Source: Berberis thunbergii | Lineage: Eukaryota; Streptophyta; Magnoliopsida; Ranunculales; Berberidaceae | Direction: 5' to 3' | Assembly (NCBI GenBank): GCA_003290165.1 | Contig: QNQO01001835.1 | Coordinates: 124,001 to 188,000 of the forward strand | Length of the DNA stretch: 64,000 nt | In this document: positions 44,264 to 55,533 of the stretch, in pieces | Layout of the letters: every line of letters begins with the position of its first letter | Numbering within the stretch: position 1 is the stretch's first letter | The notes under the pieces: model-generated | Told to the model about the DNA's origin: nothing | Seen by the model: only the letters and a program-made list of their open reading frames with translations | The model's database searches: none | Position numbers and translations under genes: made by a program

Positions 44264-47200
44264 CTATCTAATTTTTTCATCGTCTGATGAATCCTGTTCA
44301 GCTCCAGCGGTGTCAATCCAGTCACCGTAGATTCCCTTGTTTTGTTCTAGAGTTCTGGAAAATATTATCTCCCTCGGAACAAAAATAGGATGTGGTGGCC
44401 TTATTGATGTACTACTGGAAGCTGCATCATTGCCAGGATTCGACACAGCTATCCGAGCATTCGTTGCCTCCACTTCATCATTAGCATTTGCTGTGAACAA
44501 AACCAATAACCAAGGTATCAGTGTTACCATTTATGTTTGAAGGCTATTGTACTATACACCACAAAGCAGATCTCATCTTTTCATGGAACTTGAAAGTAAA
44601 TGCTAATTAGAAAATAAACCAATCTTGAAAATGACAGCTTTGCAATTAACGCTTGCTACATTAGAAATGAATATGCATATAGTATTTTTCATTTTGGAAG
44701 TAACTGAGACTGAAAAACTAAATGCATTGACATGGAGTTCACAGTAAAATGGAATCCAGAACTCATCACAAGGTGTGATCAGAATTAAGAAGTTGAAACA
44801 CAAGGGACATTTTATATCAGAGGCGGCAAAATTTTATAAACATATAAAACATACTGTTAAAGAAGTGCCGATCATAAGTATTGTCCTAATCTTATTTTTT
44901 TGTTTAATATTTTTTTATTTATTTTGGTTACCCTTAACCCCTCCCACCCCATGCCGCTAGTAGGTATCGAACCCAAGAAGTGGGGGTCAAACCACCACAG
45001 CCTTAGCCAACTAACCTGGCTACCTTTGGCAAGTATTGTCCTAATCTATAGGAAAGATGTTCTGGGTACCTAACACATTATTTCATTGCAATTAGAAACA
45101 ATCTACAACCTCAATCTAAAGACACGGCTACTTGAACCATTCTAGATAGTAAATGACTTTACTTAGAAAGCATAAGCACTAACAGAGGATGAAAGTCAAG
45201 GCCTGATTATGCTCACTAATTAAAACTAGTTGAGACTCTATATTCAGCAAAATAAAATAAAAACTATAGCTTTGTCTAAAATGTTCAACGTGTGCAGAAT
45301 AATTAGCCGATAAAGAAATGCATCTCCATTTCGTTATAAAACAAACACCCTTTGGTGGCCATTTCTGTAGGCAGTTGTTGCCTTGTTAACCACTCAATGA
45401 ATCTAATGAACTGACAGCATTGACAACTAAATCAACACCAATGAAATTGTTAAAGGGCTTGTTTGATTAATTTATTTTATTTTTTCCCTCATGTGCGTAT
45501 TGCAAAAACTGACCCATATGTGCAAAAACTGTCATCTAATGTGAAGTTTCCTTCTAATCAGACAGGCTCTCAATAAATATCTATTCTTCCCTATGTCTTA
45601 GCTCTTGAAACAATTCATTACTTGTGATTAATATAACAAATAAAAAACATTGTAATTAACTTCTCGACTTATGGAAGTTACACCTCTAGACATTTCTATC
45701 GTCTCCAATAAGAAATTATTGTTAGATCTTGATGAAAACTCTGTGTAGATATTAATGTTCAAAATAACGACAAGTTTGCTTTCCTCATCCAAATAAATAA
45801 CATGATTGAGATTATGCTACATATTTCTTTTATCTAGTTCTATCAAAGAATTATGAGAAACCGAATGTTCCTACCTACATGCTAATGCATGTAAACTCTC
45901 TTCCAATCCCATTTTACCCCATATGTTTTTCTTGTAGATGGGTGTTTAAACCCAACTAATTATCCCTAATTAGAATAAACCTCTTAACTCTCCCTTTGCC
46001 ACCTCTACAAAATATGTATCTTCCTCCACATACTCATCTCAATCTCTTCCAAGATACAAAATTAACTCCATGTCAAACTCACCAAAAAGTAAACAATCCC
46101 TCAACAATTTAATAACCTCCACCATGAAAGATGTCAAGGTCAATCATACAATAGAGCAAATACAAATTCTCGAAAAGAAGAAAACAATGGCCAGTCTAGT
46201 TTAAGACCATCTCTAGGCTAATAACCCATAAATGCACTTGATCGATGGCACTAAGCCTTAGCTTGAAGATTACGGGAACTTGGCTCTTGTGTGTTTTGCT
46301 TGGCTCGTCTCCTTTATCAACCTATGTAGTCTGGGGCGCTCGGAGCACCTAGGTGACTTGACCGCCCAGGCAACACCTGTCGCTTCACCTAGCACCGGAG
46401 AATACATATCTTGACAAAGGATGACACTGACAGTGGTATTATGAATTATACACGAGGAGACCAATTCGCCACATTCTTGACACCAAACTTTGATCTCGAT
46501 CTAGATGTTTGAATTAACTTCATAATCTCGATATTTAAGACTAAACTTTGTACAAAAAAGTACCGAGAAAGCCAAATTTTTAGGTCAATTATAAAATAAA
46601 TATTTGTATAAATCAGTAACAAGAATACATAGAAACTAGTAATCAAGGATTACTAGACACAGTAGGGGTGGGCAATGTCGGTTCGGTTCGGTTTTGAGCC
46701 CCAAACCGATTTCGAACCGATTTAATTCGGTTTGTTCAAAACCCAAACCGAAACCGAATTTTGTATTTGTAAACCGATGAACTCGGTTGAACCGAATTTC
46801 GGATCGGTTCGGTTCGGTTGGACCGAAATTTCAGGCTCAAGCATTTGAAAGACTTTTATTAAAACATGTCCAATTTTTTACAGGTCCAATTTTTTTATAG
46901 ACTCAATTTTTATCCTAAAATTGAAAACTTTGAGAGAATGAGGTGATTTAGTGCAACAGGGTGTATTGCAATGCATTTGTTGCACTAATCAAGTATTGAC
47001 ACCTACTTTTTATTTAGTTATTTATATATATTTAATTAATCGGTCGGTTCGGTTATAAATCGGTCGGTTCAAAACCGCAAACCGATTTTGAACCGTTTAT
47101 AATCGGTTCGGTTCGGTTTAAATTATTTTCTCTCTACTCATATTTCGGTTCGGTTACCGAACCGAATTTGAAAATCGGTTCGGTCGGTTAACCGAATTTA

Positions 47201-48329
47201 AATCGGTTTTTGCCCACCCCTAAGACACAGTTGATACTTGAGAAATAAACTTCAAACTTGTCAAAACTACCAAATTTGGCTTAACAAATGAATTCAAGGA
47301 ATTCTTTTAGTCAAATGATCTAATTTCGTCGTCTTGGATGTTAAACTCACTAAAAGACTTCTACTGCTTTTAATTAAAATCATCCAGCCCTAAATATTAA
47401 CATTAACATTTTCAGTTACAATATTATGTTCGACATCCCTATTCATAACTCACTGAGTTTGTATAAGCTGAAACAGAAGCCATCTCTAATTACATTTATA
47501 GTTAATAAATTAATTATGCCGAAATAGTTACTTATGACATTCTTTTCCCAAGCTATTCCTAGTGCATTTGCTGAACATGGAAACAACCATTAAAGTAGTT
47601 TGAAATTGGTTTCCAACTCTCGTCTAACCATACATGATAGTCTCTTATTTCTTTACAAATGAGTGTATCCTTCGATTTGAATTGGTCTACATGGAAGCAG
47701 AACTTTTGACCTTACCTTTTGACCACGAGACAAAAGATAATCATCAAAAGAACATTAAATTTAAATAATCAAAGTTGGTCTATGAAGGAGTGGATAGGGT
47801 AATCATGGGAATCATCAACGACTTTGTTATTTTGTTTCAACTAAATACCATATAACATAATAAAGTAAATAAGGACCCAAATCTTCATACGTTTAGGAGA
47901 AAAGGCCGCAAGATTCCAAGAAAAGAAAAGCTTCCTAACCTTACTTGGCAAAGCCCAACTCACCCATATTGAACAAAAAACAAAACAAAACAAAAACAAA
48001 TCTTGCATAGAATAGATGATTCTTATTATACCTGCTTGGCCATTTTCATTCTGTGGAGTATAATCAAACGGGGATCCAAGAATCCCAATATTGATGGAGG
48101 GTCTCTCCCTAAATCTGGCTGGATCTTCTCGAACATCAGAAGTCTGTTCCTGCAAAATGTTAAGAGTTTTTTCAAATGAACAGTTTGACCAGCAGAAAAC
48201 CTCCTAAAAATCTTCATCACACATCTAGATTCGACAATTCCCATTGGAGTAAACAAGTACCTGATGGTTGGGTGGAGGATTCTGCATGTCTTCACTCATG
48301 TTGGTAGATTTTTCTGGCTTAGATGACAT
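44264..48329 (-). CDS. C3H-3: finger-less CCCH paralogue, predicted 137-aa product or pseudogene
   Basis: Proposed exons are 48,329-48,261 (23 codons), 48,149-48,032 and 44,490-44,264. Introns have GT-AG ends (48,260-48,150, 111 bp; 48,031-44,491, 3,541 bp) and the frame stays open across both joins. Exon 1 opens MSSKPEKSTNMSEDMQNPPP, matching the start and the MRKPPPNWQ block of C3H-2 with finger 1 deleted. The short intron covers what was finger 2. Exon 2 keeps REDPARFRERPSINIG; finger 3 is deleted. Exon 3 keeps the conserved tail with GIYGDWIDT. The start ATG abuts the acceptor of a 5' UTR intron, as in C3H-2. No CCCH finger remains, so RNA binding is unlikely. It could be a transcribed pseudogene or a small derived protein. 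Confidence 0.45.
44893..45030 (-). mobile_element. tRNA-derived SINE, family A copy 2
   Basis: The minus strand starts GCCAAAGGTAGCCAGGTTAG (A-box region), has a B-box GGGTTCGATACC and an A/T-rich tail. Its 17-bp target duplication AAGTATTGTCCTAATCT is at 44,876-44,892 and 45,031-45,047. Unit 1 shows a single copy of the target near 34,941. Confidence 0.92.
45481..46654 (-). other. C3H-3 intron/spacer, no gene recognised
   Basis: AT-rich. A short stretch at 46,320-46,385 (CTCGGAGCACCTAGGTGACT) resembles the widespread decayed GCCTAGGCG-type repeat of plants. Otherwise empty. Confidence 0.45.
46663..47222. mobile_element. hAT-type non-autonomous element (560 bp) with CGGTTCGGTT iterons
   Basis: TIRs TAGGGGTGGGCAA and (reversed) TAGGGGTGGGCAA; perfect 8-bp target duplication AGACACAG (46,655-46,662; 47,223-47,230). 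Subterminal CGGTTCGGTT/AACCGAACCG repeats face each other. No transposase. It lies in the large intron of C3H-3. Confidence 0.95.
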
Positions 48330-48439
48330 CTAAGAATATCCAAGCAAAGAAAAAGGACATCAGTAAATGTTAGAAAATTGATGAACCACAACGCCGACAG
48401 AATCTAAATAAACCCCTTATGTGAAGTAGCCATTAATTC

Positions 48440-49900
48440 AGAAAACACAATGGATAGCTCATGAAAAGAATCACAAAAAATCAAGGAATGATCAAGGAAT
48501 AGATGAACTAAAAATCAAATAGTTCTGCGAAGATATATAACCTTCACCCATATCAACAAATCCAAGAGAAATGTTCGACCCAAAACCCAACTTTAGACGA
48601 AAAACAAGAAACCAATTACAAAACAAAAACACTAAGGCATCATAATAAAAAATAATTCAAGATCATGCATGAAGAGAAGTGGTTTATACAGGTAGAATCC
48701 AATTAACCACAATAAGGAAATTAAGACAACCAGAAAAGCAATATTCATCAAATGCAATCTGCATTCAATATGAAACATAAAAGACCATAAAATACAATTA
48801 ATACTAAACGAACAAGAAGCAAACCAAATATTCAAAGTAAAAAGATTCCTTCCACTTGCACTACCCTTGGCTTTAGAAGGGAAATCCAACAACACTGAAG
48901 CCTTACAAGCACTAATAATTGTGTGTTTTTCAGCAATGAGTGTAATGAGACTAGATGAACAGAATCACACAAAACCAAAGGAATGATTTTGGTAAAGATG
49001 AACTAAAGAAAATCAAATAGCTTCCTTGAAGATCTAAAACCTACAATTCTCTTCCTATCAACAAACCAAGACCAATCTTAGACTAAAATCCGATTTTGTA
49101 GATGAAAATGAAGAACCCTAAACCATTAGGCAGTCACAATATTTATAGATGAAAATCAACCAAATAAAATTTCTAGATGCATGCATGAAGAGAAACCGCT
49201 TATACTAGTAGAATCCAAAGAAACAAAAAAGAGCAATACCCATCAAACTCAACCTACATTCAGTAAGCAAACATAGTAAATATAAAAACCTAAAACACCC
49301 AATTAACACTAAACAGTGATTCAAAGCAAGTAATCAAAGTGAAAAACATACCTTAAGGACAGAAATTCAACGTGTCGCAGTACCTTAGCTTTAGAACAGA
49401 ATTCCAAAGGACAGAACCCTGAAACCAGCAAAACAAAATGAAGACTTGTGAAAAGAATCACAAAATTACAAAAGAATGATTAAGGCAAAGATGAATTAAT
49501 GAATAAAATAGCTTCGTGGATGTTGACGATTTCATATATGAAAACCAATAACTCAATCTACATTCAAGAAGAAATCAGAAAACCCCAAAAATCCTAATGA
49601 ACTCTGAGTACAGGAACTACTTTAGTATCTAAAAACAATCTGATTGAATCAAACACCTTAATGATAAATTTGATCTAAACCACCAAATTATCTGAAAAAA
49701 AATCACCGTACCCCAATCCACATTCAATTAGAAAACATGAAAAGAAAATCACTAAAACCCCATTAACATTACAATAAGCAAAAGAAAATAATCAAAGTGA
49801 AAAACATACCTTGAAAGAGCAGAAACTCCACTTGCAGTACCCTCAAATCAACAACATTAAGCCCTTATTTAGCGAAAAGACCCACGACAACTGATAATCT
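48440..49900 (-). repeat. three tandem units of about 485 bp in the C3H-3 5' UTR/intron
   Basis: Blocks such as AAAGATGAACTAA...AAATAG-TTC (48,490; 48,985; 49,475) and TGCAGTACC / CGCAGTACC / TGCACTACC before TTAG (about 49,840; 49,375; 48,865) recur at about 480-490 bp spacing. Two units keep the 5' UTR exon donor (GGTATG at 49,810 and 49,352); the leftmost has CAAAG-GGAATC and no donor. C3H-2 has one unit (53,890-54,670). Confidence 0.75.
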
Positions 49901-50200
49901 TGCTTTCATCAGAATTGGGTCTAGAAGGAACGCCACACGGCAGCATTAATGCTGACCAAGAAACAAAAAAGACAGTTTTTTTTCTTCTGTCAGAAAGGTT
50001 TTAAAATCTGGCAAAACCAAAACTTCCATATGTGTTTTGAGTTTCGATTTTGTGAAAAAATCGAATCTTGGGGGGTTTGGAAAAATGGTTGGAGTTGGAA
50101 TTCCATTTTGATGAGTGTGGAGAGAGATTCAAAAGGGGTTTGGGGTGGGTTTAAGGGTTTCAGACTGTCAAGAATGAGAAGAGAAAGGGCGGGAAAGTGA
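49810..50200 (-). promoter_or_regulatory. C3H-3 5' UTR exon and promoter-proximal region
   Basis: It matches C3H-2 at 54,664-55,160: TTTTTTTTCTTCTGTCAGAA, AAAACTTCCA, GGAATTCCATTTTGATGA, GAGAGATTCA and GAGAAAGGGCGGGAAA. The 5' UTR exon ends at 49,810 with a GT donor. The position of the transcription start is inferred. Confidence 0.55.
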
Positions 50201-50333
50201 GGAAGAAAGCAGGGCCAGTCCTATATGAGTGTGACCAAGTCAACCATCTAAGACCTGTAATGGACTGAAAATATAAATAAACAAATAAATAAATAGTTGG
50301 AAAATTTTTTCTCCATATTTTTTATTATTAATT

Positions 50334-50606
50334 ATTGGGTTAATTTGCATTTAGGTCTTATGATTTATACCAACTTTGAGTTTGGGTTCTAAGGTTGTGC
50401 AGCTTTGAGTTTGGATCCAAGACCATGTTGACCATTAACTCTTCGTCCAGAATGAATTTTTGTATTTTTTTAAATAATATCCACAATTTATATAAGTTAT
50501 TTTTGAGTTGATGGTCAACAGGCTAACGTGGCCTTGGGATCCGGATTCAAAGTTGGACAAAACATAGTACCCAAACTAAAACTAATTTTAAGTATAAACC
50601 CAATAG
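50334..50606. mobile_element. MITE with long imperfect inverted repeats
   Basis: TGGGTTAATTTGCATTTAGG...CTTTGAGTTTGGGT...TGTTGACCATTAACTC pairs with the reversed right side TGGGTTTATACTTAAAATT...GTTGACCATCAACTC. About 270 bp, lying upstream of C3H-3. Target duplication not resolved. Confidence 0.55.
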
Positions 50607-51089
50607 CATGTTAACTCTTAATTATTTAAAAAATCATTAATTATTCACAAAAGATAAGTTGGATGCATTTTAATGCATACCATAAAATAATTCTGAGTGC
50701 TAAAAGTATTACTATAAACCGATGCAACTAGTAATGTGCTTCTATATTAGGAGCCCTATGAACATAATGGAATTTAATAGACCTAAAATGAGAAAATAGA
50801 AGTCAGAAAATCCAATCAATAAAGTTGATGTTGTCAAGCTGCTTGTACGATTTTTGTTGCAATTGCAAATTAATATGTTAACCTTGGAACATTCTTATTG
50901 GTGAACTCCATTGCTGTACGTAGAACTCCATCTACTTCGCCTGAAAACTATAGATTATGATGTCTACAATGATAACACTTGCAGTAGCAATGCAAGCATA
51001 ACAACTATATGCGCATTCAAACTCCGGTTACCAAAATGAACTTGCATCTTGCTTAGCACAATATGAAAATCATTTTTGTTGCTTTGGTC
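50607..51089. other. no gene seen
   Basis: AT-rich spacer between the C3H-3 promoter and the C3H-1-like relic. Confidence 0.5.
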
Positions 51090-51260
51090 ATATATAATTA
51101 GCACTGTTCTTGAACTTGCTTGGTGAGCTACAATAAAGTGGGAGATCATTAATCCAAGTTGATCTTCTTAGGTCTCTTCTACAGCAATTTACTCAGGAAG
51201 GTGCTTGGGCTGTAATGCTTGAAGCTATATCATTGCTAAAGTTAAAAAGAGGTCTTCGAG
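51090..51260 (-). pseudogene. C3H-1-like exon 2 relic downstream of C3H-2
   Basis: TGCTTGGTGAGCTACAATAA, GTGGGAGATCATTAATCCAA and AAAAGAGGTCTTCGAGAT match C3H-1 exon 2 (57,020-57,210). The frame is lost. Confidence 0.65.
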
Positions 51261-51990
51261 ATATACATCATGTCATCATTTAAGCATTCTATCTTCTTAC
51301 TAGCAAAGAAACAGTTTGTATGATGATTTTTAAACAAGTTTTGTGAGAATTTAACTCCTCAGTTAATACCGAACTTTTGATGAAATAGTCAAATCAGCGA
51401 TAGTTAATAGTAAACTGTTAACATAGTAACAACAATTGGTGCTCAGAAAATAGTGAGGACACATCGCAGTTGCAGAGACAAAAAGGAGGATAAGGATGCA
51501 CCTACAACAAAATCGTTACCTAAGAATGACGAGTATAATTTGTTGAAATTAGAGAAAAATGAACTCACCATCCAGGGATAGAAACTGAAGAAATATATAT
51601 ACCATCCCAAGTACTCTTGTATGACAAAAGAGCGCAACCAATATAATAAGCTGCAACACAACCATTAACTAGAAGTAGGGATTCTCAGCAGTTCTAATGA
51701 AATTGAAGGGATCAAACTAGTAGACGATAATTTCAAGAATTTGAAGTAAACTCAGCAAACATTCAGAATCACATCAATATTATAATCTGCATAAAAACTT
51801 CTTCCGATTGCATACATTACCCATATACATATGATATATACTGCATGGTTATAAACAGAAGGCAACAAGTATGATGTAAGCAATCAAAATGTACAGCGCT
51901 AGAATCTGACCCTTTCACCCTTCCATGACGAGAAAAGAAGGAAATTACAACATCAAGTTCCTAATGTAATAAGACAAAAAATTGTGTTGC
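51261..51990 (-). other. C3H-2 3' UTR and flank
   Basis: Sequence beyond the C3H-2 stop. CAGCAAACATTCAGAATCAC (51,748) and GGGATCAAACTA (about 51,708) are also found 3' of C3H-3 (44,100; 44,068), showing that the duplication includes the 3' flank. Confidence 0.55.
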
Positions 51991-53757
51991 TCACTTTTCC
52001 TCATCTTGTAAGCCATGTTCAGGAGAAAGGGTGTCGATCCAATCCCCATAGATACCCTTGATTTGTTTAAGTGCCTTAGACAAAAATGTGTCCCTTTTGC
52101 TAGGTTGCGTTGTTGGGGACCTAATGGTAGTCACACTCGGAACAATATCATTGCCAATATATGCCGGAGCTATCCCAGTATTGGCCATCTCCACTTCATA
52201 ATGCCCACCAGAGCTGTACATCTCTGTGATCAAACCAATAGCCAATGTCATCAGGATTAAAAATTGTGTTTCAGAACTTCTGTCATATATAGCGAAGCAG
52301 ATCTTATCCTTTAACTGAAAATAAATGCTTGTTAAAAAAATAATTCAAGCTAAAAGAAGACAACTTTCCACATAACGCTTGCTACATTAGATGGGAAACG
52401 GTACTTTTTGAGGGATTTGTTATATTTACCATATGCAATTAATTTGGAGTTAAAAAATGAATGCTAAAACAGAATCTAGTTACAAACACTTAATCTTGGT
52501 TAAGAAGTGGAAACACAAGGGTTTTTCCTATAAGATTGTTGTTGGTCTTTTCATGTATAATTTATAATACCAGCGTTGGTAATATCCTTTGTCAACATTG
52601 CTACAATGGGCATAATGAAGCCTACCATAGATTAACACCAGTATATTATTTTTCCATCTATTACATATATTCTTGCTTGTCGTTGTTCTTTTAACATTAA
52701 AAAAAAAGCATTATTTTCCAAGCTGTTCTTGAGTGCCCTTGCTTAACATGGGAAAACAACAATTTACAACTGGTTTGCAATTGGTCTAACCAGTTCATGA
52801 TACTTTCTCTTAATTATTTACAAATGAGTATTATTTCAAGTGACAGCGTCATCTTTTGAGTGTGATAAACTAAACTAGTCAACGTGATTGCTATCATCGT
52901 TCATAAGCATTCAATCATCGTAGCTAATACTACTATATGTGGTTTAGATGTCATCACTTACTTAACGTAAAGAAAACTGGAAATGAAGTAAAAACTTTCA
53001 GTCAATGGATAACTCTTATACCTGCTAGGCTATGCGCAAAGTGACAGTTTTCACCAAAATGGCATTGACCAGTAGTCTCCCATTTTCTGCACATCCTTGT
53101 CTTCCAGCAGGTAGGCTTTGCATTAGTTCGACTACAATCAATACTTGCACTGACTTGGTCAGACACTCTTCCGAGATCCATTGGTGATCTTGTAGTTCCA
53201 ATGCTGATGGCAGAACTCTCCCTAAATCTCAATTGATCTTCTCGGAACTTGGAAGGGTGTTCGTGCAAAAAATTGCAGCAGTTCCCATATCGACACTCTA
53301 GGCCAGCAGAAAATCTCTTACAGATCTTCATCCGAGAGATTATACTTTCATCGTCTTCCCAATTCCCCATTCGACCATCCCCTTGGAAAGAAACAAGAGA
53401 CTGCCAATTGGGCGGTGGCTTCCGCATATCTTCAAAGCCATGTGCAAAATTGCAATTGTTGCTTTCATAAGGACAGGTGCCTGACTTGAATCGTTCGCAC
53501 AGGCGAGTCTTATAAAATAATTTGCTGGATTTTACAGAGTTATATGGATTTCTTGCATTTAAAATCTCACTGCCAGCAAAATTTTCTGGGCCGATTCTGG
53601 GTTTCTTGTTCGGAGGGAACTCAGCATGTAAAACGGGTATGTTTTGCCTATCGTCGTTAGCAGGTGCAAAGGGTAGAGAATAGGAGAATTGTGGTGGAGA
53701 AGCCAGAGGACCTACATTTGTATATTTAGCCGTTTGGTCTCCTGAATTAGATGACAT
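51991..53757 (-). CDS. C3H-2: three-finger CCCH zinc-finger protein (322 aa)
   Basis: Coding exons 53,757-53,022 and 52,223-51,991, joined in phase 1 through a 798-bp GT-AG intron (donor GCAG|GTATAA, acceptor GATCACAG|AG). Fingers: C87-H106 (C-x7-C-x6-C-x3-H, one residue longer than usual in its middle spacing), C146-H165 and C223-H242 (both C-x8-C-x5-C-x3-H). Between fingers 1 and 2 lies EDMRKPPPNWQ. The C-terminal exon ends with KGIYGDWIDTLSPE and an acidic tail. CCCH fingers of this type usually bind RNA or act in nuclear regulation; the layout recalls Arabidopsis C3H12/C3H39-like proteins (from memory). The start ATG abuts the 5' UTR intron acceptor. It looks intact. Confidence 0.9.
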
Positions 53758-54663
53758 CTATATCCAAGCAGAAAACAAAAACACCAATAAGTTGCCAAAC
53801 TCCTAGATCAAAACAGCTAACACTGATAGAATCTAAATAAACCCTATATGTGAATTTAAAAGGACAAAAAAAAAAGCTTAATTGAAAAGAATCATGAAGA
53901 AACAAAGGGATTTTTAACGTAAAGATGAACTAACCAAAAAATAACTTTAGTTGAATATACAAACCTTATTATTTGACCCAAAACAAGATTTTATTTATGA
54001 AAATCAAGAGCCCAGAACTTCAATGTACTTGGAGAAGGAAATCCTATAACCCCATCTGTGAAACCAAAACCATAATGCATGTATGAACATAAACAACTTA
54101 TTCTGGTAGAATAAAATTAATCCCCTATCTAAATTCAAACAACCAATACCCACTGTATAGATTTAACGGAATAAACTTCAAGTCTTTGAATATACACAAA
54201 ATCAAGAACCCAATCAACCCTAACCTCAATTCTTCGGAATCAAGAACCCAATCAATCCTAAAATCAACTCTCCCGAATCAAGGATCCAATCTACATTCAA
54301 GAAGGAAACAGAAAATATGAAAATCATAATGTACTCAGAGTACAAAAAGGAAAAAAGAAAAACATACTAAAATCCTAATGTAAGGTTAGAATCTAATAAT
54401 CCATATGTGAATTGAAACAGCCAAAAAGAACAAGGAGAATCAAACAAGGCAAACAAGCCTATTCAGAAATCCAAAACCACCCATTCTTTGATTATCAAAA
54501 TGCCACAGGCAAATGTTTGACCCCTTAATCCAATTTTACAAACTAAAATCAAGAACCCATTCTACAAACAATGAGAAAACATATAATCCCTAAACCCCAA
54601 TCACACTAAACAGTACCAACAATAGAACAAGAACAACAAGTTGTTAAAAACAAAAAAACATAC
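53758..54663 (-). other. C3H-2 5' UTR intron (906 bp)
   Basis: Donor TTCAAG|GTATG at 54,664/54,663 and acceptor GGATATAG directly before the ATG at 53,757. A leader intron ending exactly at the start codon is shared with C3H-3 (…ATTCTTAG|ATG at 48,330). Inferred from splice consensus and paralogue alignment. Confidence 0.65.
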
Positions 54664-55160
54664 CTTGAATTTGCAATGCAAGCAAGCAACCAAAAACCCA
54701 ATAGAGAGAGCCCTGAAACCAACAACAACACAAAAATAAACCCCAAAAAAAGACCAAATAAGAAGTTATAGAAACCAACAATGACTGAAAATCTTCTAAA
54801 ACTAAATAATGACCTGATTACCCTTTCAACTCAAGAACATTCCTTTTTCAGCCAATCAATCTAACGTACGCCAAATCCCAAACCACCACATGGCTGCATT
54901 TAACTGAAGAACCAAAAAAATCAGTTTTTTTTTTTTTTTGTCAGAATTTTTTTGAAATTTGGCCAAAATCAAAACTTCCACTTTGGTCTCTTTGAACAAG
55001 AAGAAGAAGAATTGAGGTTTTTTCGAAGAAATGGTTAGAATGGGGTTTGAAATAAAGGTTTGGACGTGAAATTCCATTGTGAAAATTTGGGAGATTCAGA
55101 GAGGAGTTGGTGTTTAAGGGGTCTCAGAGAGAGAAGAATGATAAAGGCGGGAAAACGAGG
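54664..55160 (-). promoter_or_regulatory. C3H-2 leader exon and core promoter area
   Basis: The leader exon ends at 54,664. Upstream conserved blocks GAAATTCCATTG, GGAGATTCAGAGAGGAGTT and AAAGGCGGGAAAACG are shared with C3H-3 and with the orphan at 2.0 kb. No clear TATA box was seen, so the start site is not placed. Confidence 0.5.
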
Positions 55161-55199
55161 GATTGGTCGTTTATGTTTGACCATTTGGTGAAAATGAGG

Positions 55200-55363
55200 A
55201 ATTCTAAATGTCGAGGAAACGGGCGAGGAAAGACACGTGGCGGGGACCGTCCACCCTGCTCGAGATGCGTGCACCAAAAACGACGGCATGCATCTCGAGC
55301 GGGGTGGACGGTCCCCACCCCGCCACGTGTCTTTCCTCGCCCGTTTCCTCGACATTTAGAATT
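55200..55363. repeat. GC-rich palindrome 1 (arms about 75 bp)
   Basis: The left arm AATTCTAAATGTCGAGGAAA...CTCGAGATGCGTGC and the right arm pair almost perfectly; the only visible differences are a 5-bp indel and a few bases near the loop. Each arm carries an ACACGTGG G-box/ABRE-like core. It lies just upstream of the C3H-2 promoter block. Confidence 0.92.
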
Positions 55364-55404
55364 TCTCGATGAAAATATAGGGGAATTCTAATTGTCGAGG
55401 TAAC

Positions 55405-55533
55405 CAGCGAGGAAAACAACGAGGGAGAGAGGGAGGACCCTTCATTCCCCTCGCGATGCGTGCAGAGGATGACAGGCATGCATCGCGAGGGGATGGATGG
55501 TCCTCCCTCCAACCCTCGCTATTTTCCTCGCTG
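55405..55533. repeat. GC-rich palindrome 2 (arms about 57 bp)
   Basis: The left arm CAGCGAGGAAAACAACGAGG...CCCCTCGCGATGCGTGC and the right arm (reversed) CAGCGAGGAAAATAGCGAGG...CCCCTCGCGATGCATGC pair closely. It is a diverged tandem relative of palindrome 1: both are preceded by GGAATTCTAA-TGTCGAGG and both have a GATGCGTGC apex, but the arm interiors differ. Confidence 0.88.

Larger units (their letters stand above)
40430..45480. repeat. segmental duplication, unit 2
   Basis: Partner of 29,440-39,700. It carries the C3H-3 exon 2-type end (44,264-44,490) that unit 1 has lost. The best-matching stretches are 42,838-43,890, 44,665-44,892 and 45,048-45,440. Confidence 0.85.

Noticed and set aside
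46320..46385. Possible tRNA or structured RNA in the GC-rich patch
   Set aside because: No cloverleaf could be drawn; the sequence looks like a common decayed GCCTAGGCG repeat.
49949..50200. Plus-strand frame MLTKKQKRQFFFFCQKGFKI
   Set aside because: Antisense to the conserved C3H leader/promoter block; not conserved in the C3H-2 counterpart.
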